Notes: generated by a model not told the origin, from the letters alone. DNA of 64,000 nucleotides from Pseudomonadota bacterium (GCA_023457435.1 JAEWLS010000028.1:1-64000); one strand, 5' to 3'. Positions 29,282 to 40,424 are shown, counted from the stretch's first letter. Numbers and translations: made by a program.

Positions 29282-30112
29282 CTAAACGCCTTCGGCTTCC
29301 AGGCGTCCAGAGGTCATCGCCGGAAAGACAAGGCTGCGCTTCTCGCGGCTGTCGACGAAGTCGAGCACTTCTGCAACGCGGGCATTCTGCCCGTAAGCAT
29401 CGCGCACCCGAACGATATTCTCGGCAAACGGCGTCGCACGATCGAACAGCATCTTGTAGGCGCGCCGCAGCTCCGCGATCTCCGAGTGCGAAGCGCCGGA
29501 CCGCCGCAAACCAATGATGTTCAGGCCCTGCAAGGTCGAGCGCGACCCCTGTATCAGGCCGTAGGGAATGACGTCGCCGGCGACGCCGGAGCTTCCGGCG
29601 AGCATTGCGCCGCGTCCGATGCGTATGAACTGATGCAGCGCGACAAGTCCAGAAACGATGACGTTGTCCGCAAGCTGGCAATGGCCACCAATCACGGAAT
29701 TGTTGGCCATGATGACGTTGTTGCCGATGACGCAGTCGTGCCCGACGTGGGATCCCGCCATCAGGAAGCAGTTGTCGCCGATCTGAGTGTGGCCGCGCCC
29801 GGTGGGGGTGCCGACATGGGCGGTGAAATTCTCACGCAGCAGGCAGTTCGCACCGATCGTGAGGCTCGTCGGTTCGCCCTTGTACTTCAGGTCCTGGGGC
29901 GCAGCACCCAATGCTACGTGCGGAAAGACGCGTGTGCCGGCGCCTATTGTGGTGCGCCCGATGACGCTCACGTGGCTGACGAGCTCCACGCCGTCATCGA
30001 GCGTAACGTCGGACCCGATGTGGCAGAAGGGGCCAATTCTGACGCCGGCGCCGAGCTGCGCGCCGTTCTCAACCAGGGCGAGCGGATGGACGACCGTTTC
30101 GGCTGCACTCAT
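29282..30112 (-). CDS. lpxA: Acyl-ACP:UDP-GlcNAc O-acyltransferase
   Basis: First acylation step of lipid A synthesis. The 276-residue left-handed beta-helix shows repeated hexapeptides (VRIGPF, VTLDDG, TTIGAG, ...) and the catalytic S-H122-V-G-H125-D-C segment. The ATG overlaps the fabZ stop by 4 bases (ATGA). It is the last gene of the bamA-lpxD-fabZ-lpxA run; in related genomes lpxI and lpxB usually follow, but here the terminator shared with gltA comes 20 bases after the stop. Confidence 0.96.
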   Translation of the reverse strand: MSAAETVVHPLALVENGAQLGAGVRIGPFCHIGSDVTLDDGVELVSHVSVIGRTTIGAGTRVFPHVALGAAPQDLKYKGEPTSLTIGANCLLRENFTAHVGTPTGRGHTQIGDNCFLMAGSHVGHDCVIGNNVIMANNSVIGGHCQLADNVIVSGLVALHQFIRIGRGAMLAGSSGVAGDVIPYGLIQGSRSTLQGLNIIGLRRSGASHSEIAELRRAYKMLFDRATPFAENIVRVRDAYGQNARVAEVLDFVDSREKRSLVFPAMTSGRLEAEGV

Positions 30113-30582
30113 GCCTGCGGCTTTTCGGCGGGGAAGCTCACCATGGCCTGAACCTCGGCCTCCGCCACCTTGGCGCCGTCGACAATCGCCTCGCTGGCGA
30201 AGCGGAAGATGCCGCCACGCTGCTTGATCTTTCGGACGTGGAGCTCGAGCTTGTCTCCCGGCACGACGGGTTTGCGGAACTTCGCTCCGTCTACCGTCAT
30301 GAAGAAGACGATCGCGGGTTCGCCGCGGTTCATCTTGTGCAGGCAGATCGCCCCTGCGGTCTGCGCCATTGCCTCGACGATCAGCACGCCCGGCATGACC
30401 GGCTGGCTAGGGAAATGTCCGGTAAAATGTGGCTCGTTGTAGGTGACATTCTTGATGCCGATGGCGGAGTCATCGCCGTCGACCTCGATGACGCGATCGA
30501 TCATCAGGAAGGGGTAGCGGTGCGGCAGCAGTTCCATGATGCGCGCAAGGTCGAGCGTGGCAAGGGTCTTCGCTTCACTCAT
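30109..30582 (-). CDS. fabZ: 3-hydroxyacyl-ACP dehydratase FabZ
   Basis: Dehydrates 3-hydroxyacyl-ACP in fatty acid elongation, competing with LpxA/LpxD for hydroxyacyl-ACP. The 157-residue hot-dog-fold protein has the active-site residues H56 ([14 protein letters not shown]) and E70 ([10 protein letters not shown]). The start is ATG 30582 ([25 protein letters not shown]); the frame remains open 14 codons upstream inside lpxD. It overlaps lpxD by 8 bases and lpxA by 4, so the three are a tight translational unit. Confidence 0.96.
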   Translation of the reverse strand: MSEAKTLATLDLARIMELLPHRYPFLMIDRVIEVDGDDSAIGIKNVTYNEPHFTGHFPSQPVMPGVLIVEAMAQTAGAICLHKMNRGEPAIVFFMTVDGAKFRKPVVPGDKLELHVRKIKQRGGIFRFASEAIVDGAKVAEAEVQAMVSFPAEKPQA

Positions 30583-31618
30583 GGTTCTTCTTCTTCTCCT
30601 TCGCGATCGAGCGCAGGGTCGCAATCTCGCGCAAGGCCGCGGTGCGAGGTTGCGCAGGAAAGCCGAACCACACTTCTCCGGCGGGGACGTCGGAAATCAG
30701 CCCCGCCCTGCCCGCGATCATCGCGCGGTCGCCAACCGAGATATGATCGGTCGTGCCGACCTGGCCACCCATGGAAACATAGTCGCCGATCGTGACCGAG
30801 CCGGAAATTCCGCACTGCGCAACGATAACGCAGCCGCGCCCGATCCGAACGTTGTGGCCAATCTGCACAAGGTTGTCGATTTTGGTCCCCTCGCCGATCA
30901 CCGTATCGCCGAGCGCGCCCCGATCGACGGTCGTATTGGCGCCGATCTCGACGTCGTCCTGGATGATCACGCGTCCAATCTGCGGAACCTTCTGGCCGGT
31001 CCCCGCGACGTAGCCGAACCCGTCCTGACCTATGCGCACCCCAGGATGCAGGATGACCCGGTTGCCGATAAGCGAGAACTGTACTGTCACGCCGGCGCCG
31101 ATACGGCAGCCGCGCCCGATCTGGCAATTGCGGCCGATCACGGCATTCGGACCGACGACGGTCCCTTCACCGATGGCCGCGCCGGGTGAAATCACCGCGC
31201 CAGCCTCCACGACGACGCCGGGCTCGAGCCTTGCCAGTGGCGACACATGCGCGGCTGAACTTACGCCCGTCTCACCGGTATGGCCGGTTTGAAAGACGGC
31301 GTCAGGATAAAGACGGGCGACCGCCTCTGCGAACGACTGTTGCGGACGTTTCGCGAATAACGCGGCGATTCGCGCCGGTACCAGATCGGACGCCTCGGGT
31401 TTGCAGATTACTGCCGAGGCCAGAGAGGTCGTGAGAAGCCTAGCCTGCTTCGGACCTTCCGCGTAGGTCAGCGTACCGCGCGGCGCGTCGGTGATGCTGC
31501 CGACACCGCTGATGACGACATCGCCGTCGGATGGATCGCGCAGGGAGAGCCCCAGCGACGCCGCCAGTTGCCCTGCCCTGACCGGCTGCACCGGCGGAAA
31601 GAATTGCGGTTCAGACAT
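30575..31618 (-). CDS. lpxD: UDP-3-O-acylglucosamine N-acyltransferase
   Basis: Third step of lipid A synthesis, N-acylating UDP-3-O-acyl-glucosamine. The 347-residue protein has an N-terminal uridine-binding domain (to about residue 110) and then a left-handed beta-helix of hexapeptide repeats, including [21 protein letters not shown], which carries the catalytic His. The C-terminus ends in Lys-rich KEKKKNHE. Starts 45 bases downstream of the bamA stop; overlaps fabZ by 8 bases. Confidence 0.96.
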   Translation of the reverse strand: MSEPQFFPPVQPVRAGQLAASLGLSLRDPSDGDVVISGVGSITDAPRGTLTYAEGPKQARLLTTSLASAVICKPEASDLVPARIAALFAKRPQQSFAEAVARLYPDAVFQTGHTGETGVSSAAHVSPLARLEPGVVVEAGAVISPGAAIGEGTVVGPNAVIGRNCQIGRGCRIGAGVTVQFSLIGNRVILHPGVRIGQDGFGYVAGTGQKVPQIGRVIIQDDVEIGANTTVDRGALGDTVIGEGTKIDNLVQIGHNVRIGRGCVIVAQCGISGSVTIGDYVSMGGQVGTTDHISVGDRAMIAGRAGLISDVPAGEVWFGFPAQPRTAALREIATLRSIAKEKKKNHE

Positions 31619-31663
31619 GCGAGCCCTGCCAGAACCGCCTGCATCCCGATGAAACGCGAGTGC

Positions 31664-34033
31664 TCAGAAACGCGTCGAGATGCCGAAGTTGAAGTTCTGA
31701 ATACGGTCCGTCGGCTGACGTAGAATTGGCCAGGCGTAGTCGAGACGGATCGGACCGAAGGGCGATGCCCAGATCAGGCCGATACCGGCGGAAGCACGCA
31801 CAGCCGCACCGACCGAAGCCGGATCGACGTTGACCAGCGAATTGCCGAACACAGAGGCCGCGTCGGCAAATACTGCGCCCTTCAGGCCGAAACTGCGCGG
31901 AATGCCAGGCAACCCGAACTGAACCTCAGCCGTGCCGTTGAAGTACGTCGTACCGCCAAGCTGGTCGCGCGTCGTCAGATCAACCGGGCCGATGCCGTTG
32001 AAGGCGAAGCCGCGGATCATTCGGTCGTGCGACTGGAACATGTCGAAGACCCGAACGCCGCCCGGCGACAACGGAATGACATGTCCCGCACCGGCCGCGA
32101 GCAAGCCGACGATCCCCGCGTCTTCGGAGAGCGTGTGATAGTAGGTCGCGCGGCCCGTGAACTTCACGAACTGGGCATTGCCGAAGATGCCAGCGGCCTC
32201 CGTCGTGAACGACGCGAAAAGGCCCTTCGTCGGATTCATCAGATTGTCGAGCGAATTGTAGCTCAACGTGCCGCTGACCGACGACTTGATCCAAGGCGTA
32301 CCGATTGCACCGACAACCGCGGGGGCCACGGCGCAGCCCGGGTCGGCGATACCGTCAGCATTGGCGTCGCACTTCGCGGAGTAGGTGTAGACCTCTTGCG
32401 AGTAGTTGTAGGCGAGCGTCGATGACAGGCGCTCCGTGATCGGCAGGCCGAAACGCACCGTACCGCCGGTCACCGCGCTGTTGTAGTTCGTGTAGTTGCG
32501 CGTGTTGCGGAAGATGTCGAAGCCGGCCGAGATACGCCGTCCGAGGAAATACGGCTCGGTGAACGAGATGCTGAAGTCGCGCGAACTCAGGCCGCCCGAG
32601 AAGCGCAGGCTGATCGACTGGCCGCGACCGAGGAAGTTGCGCTCGCCTACACCGCCTTCGAGGATGAAGCCGCCGGCGGATGTCGCGGTACGGCCGGAAG
32701 AGTAACCGGCGCCGATGGACAGCTCTCCGGTCGCCTTCTCGACGACGTCGACAACCACCACGATCTGATCCGGCTCAGAACCCGGAGCGGTGGAAATCTC
32801 GACGCTCTCGAAGAAATTCAGCCCCTCCAGGCGACGCTTGGCGCGCTGCACCAGCACCTGGTTGAAAGCGTCGCCTTCGGTGACGTCGAATTCGCGGCGG
32901 ATGACGTAGTCACGGGTCCGGGTGTTGCCGCGGATCTCCAGCCGCTCGACGTAGGCGCGCGGCCCCTGATCGATCGTGTAGAGCACGGAGATGGTGCGGC
33001 TGGCGAAGTCGCGATTGCCGCGCGGTGTCACCTGGGCAAAGGCGTAACCGCTGCCAGCGAGACGCTCGGTGATCGCGATGATCGTCTTCTCGACGTCCTC
33101 GGCGCTGTAGACGCGCCCTTCGCGGGTCTCGATGTCCTTGTTGAAGACGTTCGGATCGACGCCCATGATCGAGCTGTCGACCGTAATCCCGCCGAATGTG
33201 TAGCGCTCGCCCTCATCGACCGTGAACTGGATCGCATACTCGTTGGTATCGGGATTCAGGTCGGCCTGCGACGAGATTACCTGGAAATCGGCGTAACCGC
33301 GATTGTAGTAGAAGCGGCGCAGCGCCTCCTCGTCGGCGCGCAGCTTCGCCTCGTCATACACGTCGTTGCGGTTGATGAACGAGAGGAGCCCGGACTTCTT
33401 GGTCTGGATGATGTCGGCGAGACGACCGTCGCTGAACGCATTGTTGCCGACGAAGTTGATCGACTTGATCTTCGTGCGGCCGCCTTCGGCGATCGTGAAG
33501 ATGACGTTGACGCGGTTGCCGTCGAGCTGCTGGATCGTGAACGTCACATCGGCGTCTTCGCGGCCGATCTTGGCATAGGCAGCCTTGATCGCCTGGATGT
33601 CGCCTTCGATGGTGGCGCTCGAATACGCGCCGCGCGACTTCACCTGCACGGTGTTGCGCAGCTGCTCGTCCTTGATCTTCTTGTTGCCCTGGAAGACGAC
33701 CTGATTGACGATCGAATTCTCGTCGACGGTCACGACAAGCGTGCCGCCATTCTGGGTGATGCGGACGTCGGAGAACAGACCGGTCGCGAACAGACGCTTC
33801 ACGGCATCGTCGATGTCGGCGCCGCCGAAGGATGAACCCGGCTTGATCCCGATGTAGTTGCGAATCGTCTCGGCGTCGACGCGCTGATTACCGCGCACGT
33901 CGATCCGGTTGACCACCGCCGCATGGGCCGCGGAAACCGCCGCGAACTGGAATGCAACGCCGCCAGCGGACGCAATACACACCGATATAGCCACCGCCGA
34001 AGCGGCGCTCAGCAAACTGGAAGCTGCCTTCAT
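31664..34033 (-). CDS. bamA: Outer membrane protein assembly factor BamA
   Basis: Essential Omp85 insertase that folds beta-barrel proteins into the outer membrane. The 789 residues comprise a signal peptide (MKAASSLLSAASAVAISVCIASAGG...AHA), five POTRA domains (starting VNRIDVRGNQRVDAETI, the last near 345-420) and a 16-strand barrel ending in aromatic F (NFGISTRF). The barrel holds the conserved GVRVFDMF..HDRMIRGF (VRGF-like) lid motif. The start is ATG 34033, with the open frame continuing 34 codons upstream without a signal sequence. Confidence 0.97.
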   Translation of the reverse strand: MKAASSLLSAASAVAISVCIASAGGVAFQFAAVSAAHAAVVNRIDVRGNQRVDAETIRNYIGIKPGSSFGGADIDDAVKRLFATGLFSDVRITQNGGTLVVTVDENSIVNQVVFQGNKKIKDEQLRNTVQVKSRGAYSSATIEGDIQAIKAAYAKIGREDADVTFTIQQLDGNRVNVIFTIAEGGRTKIKSINFVGNNAFSDGRLADIIQTKKSGLLSFINRNDVYDEAKLRADEEALRRFYYNRGYADFQVISSQADLNPDTNEYAIQFTVDEGERYTFGGITVDSSIMGVDPNVFNKDIETREGRVYSAEDVEKTIIAITERLAGSGYAFAQVTPRGNRDFASRTISVLYTIDQGPRAYVERLEIRGNTRTRDYVIRREFDVTEGDAFNQVLVQRAKRRLEGLNFFESVEISTAPGSEPDQIVVVVDVVEKATGELSIGAGYSSGRTATSAGGFILEGGVGERNFLGRGQSISLRFSGGLSSRDFSISFTEPYFLGRRISAGFDIFRNTRNYTNYNSAVTGGTVRFGLPITERLSSTLAYNYSQEVYTYSAKCDANADGIADPGCAVAPAVVGAIGTPWIKSSVSGTLSYNSLDNLMNPTKGLFASFTTEAAGIFGNAQFVKFTGRATYYHTLSEDAGIVGLLAAGAGHVIPLSPGGVRVFDMFQSHDRMIRGFAFNGIGPVDLTTRDQLGGTTYFNGTAEVQFGLPGIPRSFGLKGAVFADAASVFGNSLVNVDPASVGAAVRASAGIGLIWASPFGPIRLDYAWPILRQPTDRIQNFNFGISTRF

Positions 34034-34144
34034 GGGCCCCTGGTACCTTTTATTCTCGTAGTCCCCACAGCGAGAAACCCGGTTTTCGCGCCAGAAAACG
34101 TCTGTCGGTATGACCCGGATCGCCCCCATACGCAAGGCTTCTGG

Positions 34145-34159
34145 TTAATCCGCGTTTAC
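34145..34159 (+). promoter_or_regulatory. CtrA-like motif between rseP and bamA
   Basis: TTAA-N7-TTAC resembles the CtrA consensus TTAA-N7-TTAAC with an imperfect second half. It lies in the 225-base rseP-bamA gap, which otherwise shows no feature I can name. Confidence 0.2.
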
Positions 34160-34258
34160 TCTGCATACCGCCGTTGCAATACCGTCACGGATATCCCGGC
34201 GCATGGTAAACGACGGCTGAATTTCGCGAGGCTTGCGCCGTGGCGGAAGCCTTCGCCC

Positions 34259-35398
34259 TCAGCATCCAAAAATGTCGTTCCAGAACACAAAGCCCATGAA
34301 GATCAACACCATAAGCATGCCGGCGCGATAGACCGTCTCCATCAGCCGCTCAGAAACAGGACGGCGCATGACGGCCTCGATCCCGTAGAACAGCAGATGG
34401 CCCCCATCGAGCGGGGGAATCGGCAGGAGATTGAGGATGCCGATACCGACCGAGAGCAGCGCGACAAGCTGAACCAGCCATTCGAAGCCGAGCGCCGCCG
34501 CCTTCCCCGACATCTCCGCAATTCTGACGGGTCCGCCGAGCTGGCATCGGTCTTCCCTGCCCATTGCGAAGCGCTGCAGGAACTGACCGGTGCGCTCGAC
34601 GATGTGCCCTGTCTCGTAGATAGCCTGCACCATCGCCTGCGGCACCGAATACTCGACGACACGCGGCTGGCCCAGCGCCTCGTCGTTGACGACGCCGATG
34701 ACGCCGACCTTGATCGTGTTGCCGAGCGCGTCCTTCTGCTCGGAGACCTGGGGGGTCGCAGTGAGCGTGATTTCCTCGCCATTGCGCAGCATCACGAAGA
34801 CCAGCGCATCGCCGGCGCGTCCGGAGACGATGCGCTGGACGTCGGAGAAGGTCTCGATCGCCTGGCCGTCGACGGTGACGAAGCGGTCGCCCGGCTGGAA
34901 GCCCGCTGCCGCAGCAGGGCTGTCCGGGTTGACGCGGGCAACCATCGGCTCCGACACGAAACGCCCGTAGATCGAAAACATCACCGCAAACACCGCGATG
35001 GTGAGCAGGAAGTTGAAGGCGGGCCCCGCGAACACGGTCAGTGCGCGCTTCCATATCGCCTGAGTGTGGAAGGCGACCTTCCGCTCCTCGGGGGTCAGCG
35101 CCGCAATCTCGTCGGCGTCGGGCGCGCTTGTCGCGTTCATGTCGCCGACGAACTTCACGTAGCCGCCGAGCGGGATGGCCGAAAGCTTCCAGCGCGTTCC
35201 GCGCCGGTCGTTGAAGCCGACAAGCTCCGGTCCGAAGCCGATCGAGAAGGCGCTGACGCCGATGCCGCACCAACGTCCGACGAGGTAGTGGCCCATCTCG
35301 TGGACGAAGACCACGACGGTGAGCACGAACAGGAAGGGTATGAGCGTTCCGATCAGCAGCCCGTCGGTGCTGAATAGTCCGGTCAGAATATCGCCCAA
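34259..35398 (-). CDS. rseP: RIP zinc metalloprotease RseP
   Basis: Site-2-type intramembrane protease that cleaves anti-sigma factors or remnant signal peptides. The 379-residue protein has the zinc motif H33-E-M-G-H37 in the first TM helix, a PDZ domain in the middle (GFQPGDRFVTVDGQAIETFSDVQ) and the second active-site motif NLLPIPPLDGGHL near residue 325. The best start is TTG 35398 (MGDILTGLFSTDGLLIG), where homology begins; no suitable ATG exists, and the frame runs open upstream through cdsA. It is between cdsA and bamA, the usual order. Confidence 0.93.
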   Translation of the reverse strand: MGDILTGLFSTDGLLIGTLIPFLFVLTVVVFVHEMGHYLVGRWCGIGVSAFSIGFGPELVGFNDRRGTRWKLSAIPLGGYVKFVGDMNATSAPDADEIAALTPEERKVAFHTQAIWKRALTVFAGPAFNFLLTIAVFAVMFSIYGRFVSEPMVARVNPDSPAAAAGFQPGDRFVTVDGQAIETFSDVQRIVSGRAGDALVFVMLRNGEEITLTATPQVSEQKDALGNTIKVGVIGVVNDEALGQPRVVEYSVPQAMVQAIYETGHIVERTGQFLQRFAMGREDRCQLGGPVRIAEMSGKAAALGFEWLVQLVALLSVGIGILNLLPIPPLDGGHLLFYGIEAVMRRPVSERLMETVYRAGMLMVLIFMGFVFWNDIFGC

Positions 35399-35477
35399 GA
35401 TTGCCCCGCGTGGTTCGATTGCAGCGGCCCCAGTGACCGCCAAACCCGGCAAATCGGTGGCGCGGACCGCCCGCGCC

Positions 35478-36296
35478 TCAGCCGCCGAACAGCGATGCCG
35501 ACGGCATGTCCGGACTGCCGAGCGCTGCTCCGACGAGGTACAGGGCCGCGGCGGCCGCGACAAGAGCATCGAGCCGATCCATGACGCCGCCATGACCGGG
35601 TATGAGCTTGCCTGAATCCTTAACCCCGAATCGGCGCTTGACCGAGGATTCGAACAGGTCGCCCGCCTGCGAGACGACGGAAAGGCCGAGAGCCAGCAGG
35701 CCGATATCGATCAGGCCGAGGCGAGCGCCGAATATGGCGGCAACCAAAACTCCCGCGACGACGGCAGCAGCCGCGCCGCCGACGGCGCCGCTCAACGTCT
35801 TGCCGGGCGAGATCGACGGGGCGAGCTTTCGTCCGCCTACTGCCCGACCGACGAAGTAGGCGAAGATGTCGGTCGCCCAGACCACCGCGAACAGGAACAG
35901 TATCGCCTCCAGCCCGGCCATGTCGCTGCCGCGCAGGAAGGCCGCCGCTGCGGTAGGGACAGACGCATAGCCGACCGCGAGCCAGACGCGCCCGCCCTCT
36001 TCAGCGGCTAGCGCATACACGAACGCGAACAGAGTGGCAGCGGCGGCTGCGCCGAACACATGCGCCGCCGGGTAGCCGAAGACCATGAGCAGTACAGGAA
36101 CGGCGACGAGAACCGCGCCGGCCGAGCGGAAGGCGCGCGACGCCACGTCGGCAGCCAGCGACGCCCACTCGAAATAGATCGCGGCGGCGGCGGCGGCCGC
36201 GAGCAGGGCGAACCAGACACCGCCCGCCCAGGTCGCAGCGAGCGCGACCGCGGCGAGCACCAGTGCCGACAGGATGCGCGTCTGAAGATTACTCAC
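35478..36296 (-). CDS. cdsA: Phosphatidate cytidylyltransferase
   Basis: Makes CDP-diacylglycerol for phospholipid synthesis; multi-spanning inner-membrane enzyme of 272 residues with about 7-8 TM helices. The C-terminal signature is [40 protein letters not shown]. The GTG start at 36296 overlaps the uppS stop as GTGA, so the two genes are translationally coupled. No dxr gene lies between cdsA and rseP, unlike in E. coli. Confidence 0.96.
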   Translation of the reverse strand: MSNLQTRILSALVLAAVALAATWAGGVWFALLAAAAAAAIYFEWASLAADVASRAFRSAGAVLVAVPVLLMVFGYPAAHVFGAAAAATLFAFVYALAAEEGGRVWLAVGYASVPTAAAAFLRGSDMAGLEAILFLFAVVWATDIFAYFVGRAVGGRKLAPSISPGKTLSGAVGGAAAAVVAGVLVAAIFGARLGLIDIGLLALGLSVVSQAGDLFESSVKRRFGVKDSGKLIPGHGGVMDRLDALVAAAAALYLVGAALGSPDMPSASLFGG

Positions 36297-37015
36297 GAGG
36301 CGTCACGCGCGTCGACACCGCCGAAACGGCGTTCGCGCGTCTCGAAGGCGCGCAAGGCGTGGTCCAGGTCGGCGGCGCTGAAGTCGGGCCAGCGGCAGTC
36401 GAGGAAGACCAGTTCGGCGTAGGCCGCCTGCCACAAGAGGAAGTTCGAGATGCGCTGATCGCCCCCGGTGCGAATGACCAGGTCCGGATCCGGGATCCCG
36501 GCAGTGTCGAGCAGGGAGGACAGCGTCGCCTCTGTCATCTCGTCGTGCCGCACACCCTGCAGCATGGCCTTGCGGACGGCGCGCACGATCTCGTCGCGGC
36601 CGCCGTAGTTGAAGGCGATCATCAGGTTCATGCTGGAATTGTCGCGCGTCAGCGTCTCCGCCTCGCGCAGCAGTGCGGCGATGTCGGCCTGCAGCCCATG
36701 GCGGTCGCCGATGACCCTGACCTTGACGCCGTTGCGGTGCAGTTCTGCGAGGTCGCGCCGGATGAAGATCTTGAGCAGGCCCATGAGGTCAGCGACCTCG
36801 GATTTCGGACGCGACCAGTTCTCCGACGAGAAGGCGTAGACCGTCATCCAGCGGATGCCACGCTCGCCGACTGCGCGAACAGTGCGCTGCAGTGCCTCGA
36901 CGCCTGAGCGGTGACCGGCCGAGCGCGGCAGGCCACGGCTCTTTGCCCAGCGGCCGTTGCCGTCCATGATTATGGCGATGTGCTCGGGCTTCAACCCAAC
37001 ATCCTGTCCCGGCAC
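36293..37015 (-). CDS. uppS: Undecaprenyl diphosphate synthase
   Basis: cis-prenyltransferase making the C55 carrier lipid for cell wall synthesis. The 240-residue protein carries the P-loop-like [24 protein letters not shown] at the N-terminus, then [19 protein letters not shown] and the C-terminal [28 protein letters not shown] placed the start at GTG 37015 ([15 protein letters not shown]); a TTG 7 codons later is an alternative. Located 29 bases after frr. Confidence 0.95.
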   Translation of the reverse strand: MPGQDVGLKPEHIAIIMDGNGRWAKSRGLPRSAGHRSGVEALQRTVRAVGERGIRWMTVYAFSSENWSRPKSEVADLMGLLKIFIRRDLAELHRNGVKVRVIGDRHGLQADIAALLREAETLTRDNSSMNLMIAFNYGGRDEIVRAVRKAMLQGVRHDEMTEATLSSLLDTAGIPDPDLVIRTGGDQRISNFLLWQAAYAELVFLDCRWPDFSAADLDHALRAFETRERRFGGVDARDAS

Positions 37016-37044
37016 AGCCGGCGTGCTCGCGCGGCCCCTCGCCG

Positions 37045-37599
37045 CTAGACCTGCATGATCTCGGCTTCCTTGCTCGACAGCAGGGAGTCGATCTCGCGGA
37101 TCGTATCGTCGGTCAGCTTCTGCACGCGGTCGGATTCCTTGCGGATCTCGTCGGTGCCGAAGTCCTTCTCCGCCTTCTTCAGCGCATCCATTCCGTCGCG
37201 GCGCACATGGCGGGCGGCGACCCGGGCGTTCTCGGCGTAGCCATGGGCAATCTTGACGAGTTCCTTGCGGCGCTGCTCGTTGAGCTCCGGCAGCGGTATG
37301 CGCAGCGTCGTGCCGTCGACGATCGGATTGAAGCCGAGGTTGCTCTCGCGAATGGCACGGTCGACCGCGCCGACGAGCGATTTGTCCCAGACCGAGATCG
37401 AGATCATCCGCGGCTCCGGCACGCTGACGGTGCCCACCTGGCTGATCGGCATCGGGGAGCCGTAGGCGTTGACCTGGATCGGGTCGAGCAGGTTCGACGA
37501 GGCGCGACCCGTGCGCAGCGCAGCAATGTCGTGCTTGAAGGCGTTGACCGCGCCTTCCATGCGGCGCTGGATATCCTGGAAATCGATCGCTTCGCTCAT
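37045..37599 (-). CDS. frr: Ribosome recycling factor
   Basis: Works with EF-G to split post-termination ribosomes. The 184 residues match the family length, with the helical-bundle sequence [35 protein letters not shown] and the C-terminal bundle ([28 protein letters not shown]). It lies 29 bases downstream of pyrH in the conserved rpsB-tsf-pyrH-frr order. Confidence 0.97.
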   Translation of the reverse strand: MSEAIDFQDIQRRMEGAVNAFKHDIAALRTGRASSNLLDPIQVNAYGSPMPISQVGTVSVPEPRMISISVWDKSLVGAVDRAIRESNLGFNPIVDGTTLRIPLPELNEQRRKELVKIAHGYAENARVAARHVRRDGMDALKKAEKDFGTDEIRKESDRVQKLTDDTIREIDSLLSSKEAEIMQV

Positions 37600-37628
37600 C
37601 TCGCCCTTCTCCCGCCGTCGCGTCAGCC

Positions 37629-38351
37629 TCAGTGGTCGGTGACGACTGTCGAGCGGCCCTCACCGCGCAAAATGGCGCCGAACCCGCCCTTCTCGTGAAT
37701 CGAATAGACGATTATCGGAATGCGGTTCTCGCGCGCAAGCGCTATCGCCGCCGTATCCATGATCGCCAGGCCCTGCGCCAGCACGTCGTCATGCGTCAGG
37801 CGGTCGTAGCGCGTCGCGTCGGGCACCTTCTTGGGGTCGGCCGAATAGACACCGTCGACCTGCGTGCCCTTGAACAGCGCGTCCGCGCCGATCTCCGCCG
37901 CGCGCAGTGCGGCGGCCGTGTCCGTCGTGAAGAACGGATTGCCGGTGCCGCCGGCGAAGATCACCACCTTGCCGTCGTTCATGTAGGCGGTAGCCTGGCG
38001 CTGCGAAAAGCTCTCGCAAAGCTCCGGCATGGCGATAGCCGACAGCACGACCGCCTCGACGCCAAGCTTGTTGAGAGATGTGCGCAGCGCCAGCGAATTG
38101 ATGACGGTGGCGAGCATGCCCATGTGGTCGCCGGTGACCCGGTCGCCGCCCTTCGAAGCCACCGCAACGCCGCGAAATATGTTGCCGCCGCCGATCACCA
38201 CCGCGACCTCGACTCCCATCGAACGTGCCTCGGCGATGTCCTGGGCGATCTGGTCGACCACCGATACGTCGATGCCGAACTTCTGCGCCCCCATCAGCGC
38301 CTCGCCGGAAGCCTTCAGCAGGACGCGGCGATAGGCTGGCTTGGTCGTCAT
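37629..38351 (-). CDS. pyrH: UMP kinase
   Basis: Phosphorylates UMP to UDP; hexameric amino-acid-kinase-fold enzyme of 240 residues. Visible motifs are [13 protein letters not shown] (phosphate binding), [27 protein letters not shown] and [20 protein letters not shown]. The start is ATG 38351 (MTTKPAYRR). It follows tsf by 97 bases and precedes frr by 29. Confidence 0.97.
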   Translation of the reverse strand: MTTKPAYRRVLLKASGEALMGAQKFGIDVSVVDQIAQDIAEARSMGVEVAVVIGGGNIFRGVAVASKGGDRVTGDHMGMLATVINSLALRTSLNKLGVEAVVLSAIAMPELCESFSQRQATAYMNDGKVVIFAGGTGNPFFTTDTAAALRAAEIGADALFKGTQVDGVYSADPKKVPDATRYDRLTHDDVLAQGLAIMDTAAIALARENRIPIIVYSIHEKGGFGAILRGEGRSTVVTDH

Positions 38352-38448
38352 GGCGTCTCCGGAGGGCTTGAAAGCGGGCTTGCGATACACGAAGGGCGCC
38401 GCGATGTCACGCGGCGCCCCCGGCATTCACAGCTCTTCAAGCAGCCGA

Positions 38449-39372
38449 TCAGTGCTTGACGGCAGCAGCGACTTCCGCAGCGAAATCCGTCACTTCCTTC
38501 TCGATCCCCTCACCGAGCGCGAAGCGGACGAAGCCGGTGATCTTCGCCGGCGCGCCGATCGCCTTCTCGGCATCCTTGAGCGCCTTCTCGACGGTGACGT
38601 CCGGGTTCAGCACGAAAGCCTGCTTGAGCAGGACGACCTCCTCGTAGAACTTGCGGATGCGTCCCTCGACCATCTTCTCGATGATGTTGTCAGGCTTGCC
38701 GGAAGCGCGAGCCTGGTCGGTGAAGATATCCTTTTCGCGCGCGACGACCGAAGCGTCGACCTCTTCCGGCGTCAGCGACAGCGGGTTGGTCGCGGCGACA
38801 TGCATGGCAACCTGACGAGCGAAAGCGCGCGCTGCGTCGGCGTCGCCGGACGTCTCGATCGCCACCAGAACGCCCATCTTGCCGAGATTGTCGGCGACGG
38901 AGTTGTGGATGTAGGTCGCGACCGCACCCTGCGACACGCTCAGCTTCTTCGCGCGGCGGAACGACATGTTCTCGCCGATCGTGCCGACCGCATCCTTGAT
39001 AGTGTCGGCGACGGTCTTGCCGCTGCCCGGATAGGTGGCATTGGCGACAGCGTCGCTCTCGCCGCCTACCTCGAGCGCGACGTTGGCGACGTTGCGCACG
39101 ATCTCCTGGAAGGCGTCGTTGCGCGCGACGAAGTCGGTCTCGGAATTGACCTCCACGGCGACGCCCTCGGTGGCCGAGGAGGCGACGCCGATCAGGCCCT
39201 CCGCAGCTGTGCGTCCGGCCTTCTTGTCGGCCTTGGAGATGCCCTTCTTGCGCAGCCAGTCGATGGCCGCTTCCATGTCGCCATTGGTCTCGGCCAGCGC
39301 AGCCTTGCAGTCCATCATGCCCGCGCCCGTCTGGTCGCGAAGTTCCTTCACCTGTGCAGCGGAAATGCTCAT
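38449..39372 (-). CDS. tsf: Elongation factor Ts
   Basis: Nucleotide exchange factor for EF-Tu. The 307-residue protein begins with the UBA-like domain [26 protein letters not shown], the TGAGMMDC sequence being diagnostic, followed by the dimerisation and core domains ([16 protein letters not shown]). It is 105 bases downstream of rpsB, the universal bacterial pairing. Confidence 0.98.
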   Translation of the reverse strand: MSISAAQVKELRDQTGAGMMDCKAALAETNGDMEAAIDWLRKKGISKADKKAGRTAAEGLIGVASSATEGVAVEVNSETDFVARNDAFQEIVRNVANVALEVGGESDAVANATYPGSGKTVADTIKDAVGTIGENMSFRRAKKLSVSQGAVATYIHNSVADNLGKMGVLVAIETSGDADAARAFARQVAMHVAATNPLSLTPEEVDASVVAREKDIFTDQARASGKPDNIIEKMVEGRIRKFYEEVVLLKQAFVLNPDVTVEKALKDAEKAIGAPAKITGFVRFALGEGIEKEVTDFAAEVAAAVKH

Positions 39373-39477
39373 CTCAGCCTCTCGATCGATCCTGTATCAA
39401 ACGGCGCGGCGCACCCCGGATTTCCGAGATGCGCCGGCGCACGATGTCGTCTGGCCGCCGGCAGCGCCGGCTGCCGA

Positions 39478-40269
39478 TCAGTTCTTGGCTTCGCCGGCCC
39501 CAGCGGAATCGGAGCCGTCGAGCGCCGGCTCGACGGGAGCCTCTTCCGAGGCGCCGATGTCGACGCCCAGCGCGCCCTGCTGACGGGCGATACCGTCGAT
39601 GGCGGCCTTGGCGACCAGCTCGCAATAAAGCGAGATCGCGCGGGCGGCGTCGTCGTTACCCGGGATCGGGAAGTCGACCATGTCCGGATCGCAGTTCGAA
39701 TCGATCACCGCGACGACCGGAATGCCGAGGCGCTTGGCCTCCTGGATGGCGATCGCTTCCTTGTTGGTGTCGATCACGAAGATCAGGTCCGGCGTGGAGC
39801 CCATGTCCTTGATTCCGCCGAGGGCCTTGTTCAGCTTCTCGCGCTCGCGGTCGAGGTTGAGGCGCTCCTTCTTGGTGAAGCCCTGGGCTTCGCCGCCGGC
39901 CAGGATCTCGTCGAGCTTGCGCAGGCGCTGGATCGAGTTGGAAATCGTCTTCCAGTTCGTCAGCATGCCGCCGAGCCAGCGGGCGTTGACGTAGTACTGG
40001 GCGGAGCGCTTGGCAGCATCGGCGACGATGTCGGACGCCTGGCGCTTGGTGCCGACGAAGAGGACGCGGCCGCCCTTGGCGACGACGTCGGAGACCTGCT
40101 TGAGCGCCTGGTGCAGCAGCGGCACCGTCTGGCTGAGGTCGATGACGTGAACGTTGTTGCGGGTGCCGAAGATATACGGCGCCATCTTCGGGTTCCAGCG
40201 GTGTGTCTGGTGTCCGAAGTGAACGCCAGCTTCGAGAAGCTGACGCATGCTGAAGTCAGGCAGGGCCAT
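39478..40269 (-). CDS. rpsB: 30S ribosomal protein S2
   Basis: Structural protein of the small ribosomal subunit. The 263 residues start [29 protein letters not shown] and show [45 protein letters not shown] and [11 protein letters not shown], with an acidic/Ala-rich C-terminal tail typical of alphaproteobacteria. The start ATG 40269 follows a GGAAAGGAAAT ribosome binding site. First gene of the translation/envelope run, with its own promoter. Confidence 0.98.
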   Translation of the reverse strand: MALPDFSMRQLLEAGVHFGHQTHRWNPKMAPYIFGTRNNVHVIDLSQTVPLLHQALKQVSDVVAKGGRVLFVGTKRQASDIVADAAKRSAQYYVNARWLGGMLTNWKTISNSIQRLRKLDEILAGGEAQGFTKKERLNLDREREKLNKALGGIKDMGSTPDLIFVIDTNKEAIAIQEAKRLGIPVVAVIDSNCDPDMVDFPIPGNDDAARAISLYCELVAKAAIDGIARQQGALGVDIGASEEAPVEPALDGSDSAGAGEAKN

Positions 40270-40396
40270 CTCAAGATTTCCTTTCCGGTTGGCCTCCACG
40301 GACACGACGCTTCAGCCGCGAGGGCCTTGCGCCACCGGCGGTCGCCGCAGGATTTCTCCCTGCCGGAAACCAAGTCCGTGTGTGGAATGGGCCGGC

Positions 40397-40424
40397 GTAT
40401 AGCGATGTTGCGGGGTGAGCGCAA
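40397..40424 (-). promoter_or_regulatory. rpsB: Promoter of rpsB
   Basis: On the minus strand, TTGCGC (40424-40419) and CTATAC (40402-40397) are 16 bases apart, about 128 bases ahead of the rpsB ATG. This leaves a long leader that could hold S2 autoregulation, for which I see no specific motif. Confidence 0.5.

Noticed and set aside
37015..37663. Long N-terminal extensions of uppS, trpC, map, rseP and oppA reading frames
   Set aside because: The extensions are Arg/Ala-rich, run through neighbouring genes, and show no homology; starts were placed at the point where family sequence begins.
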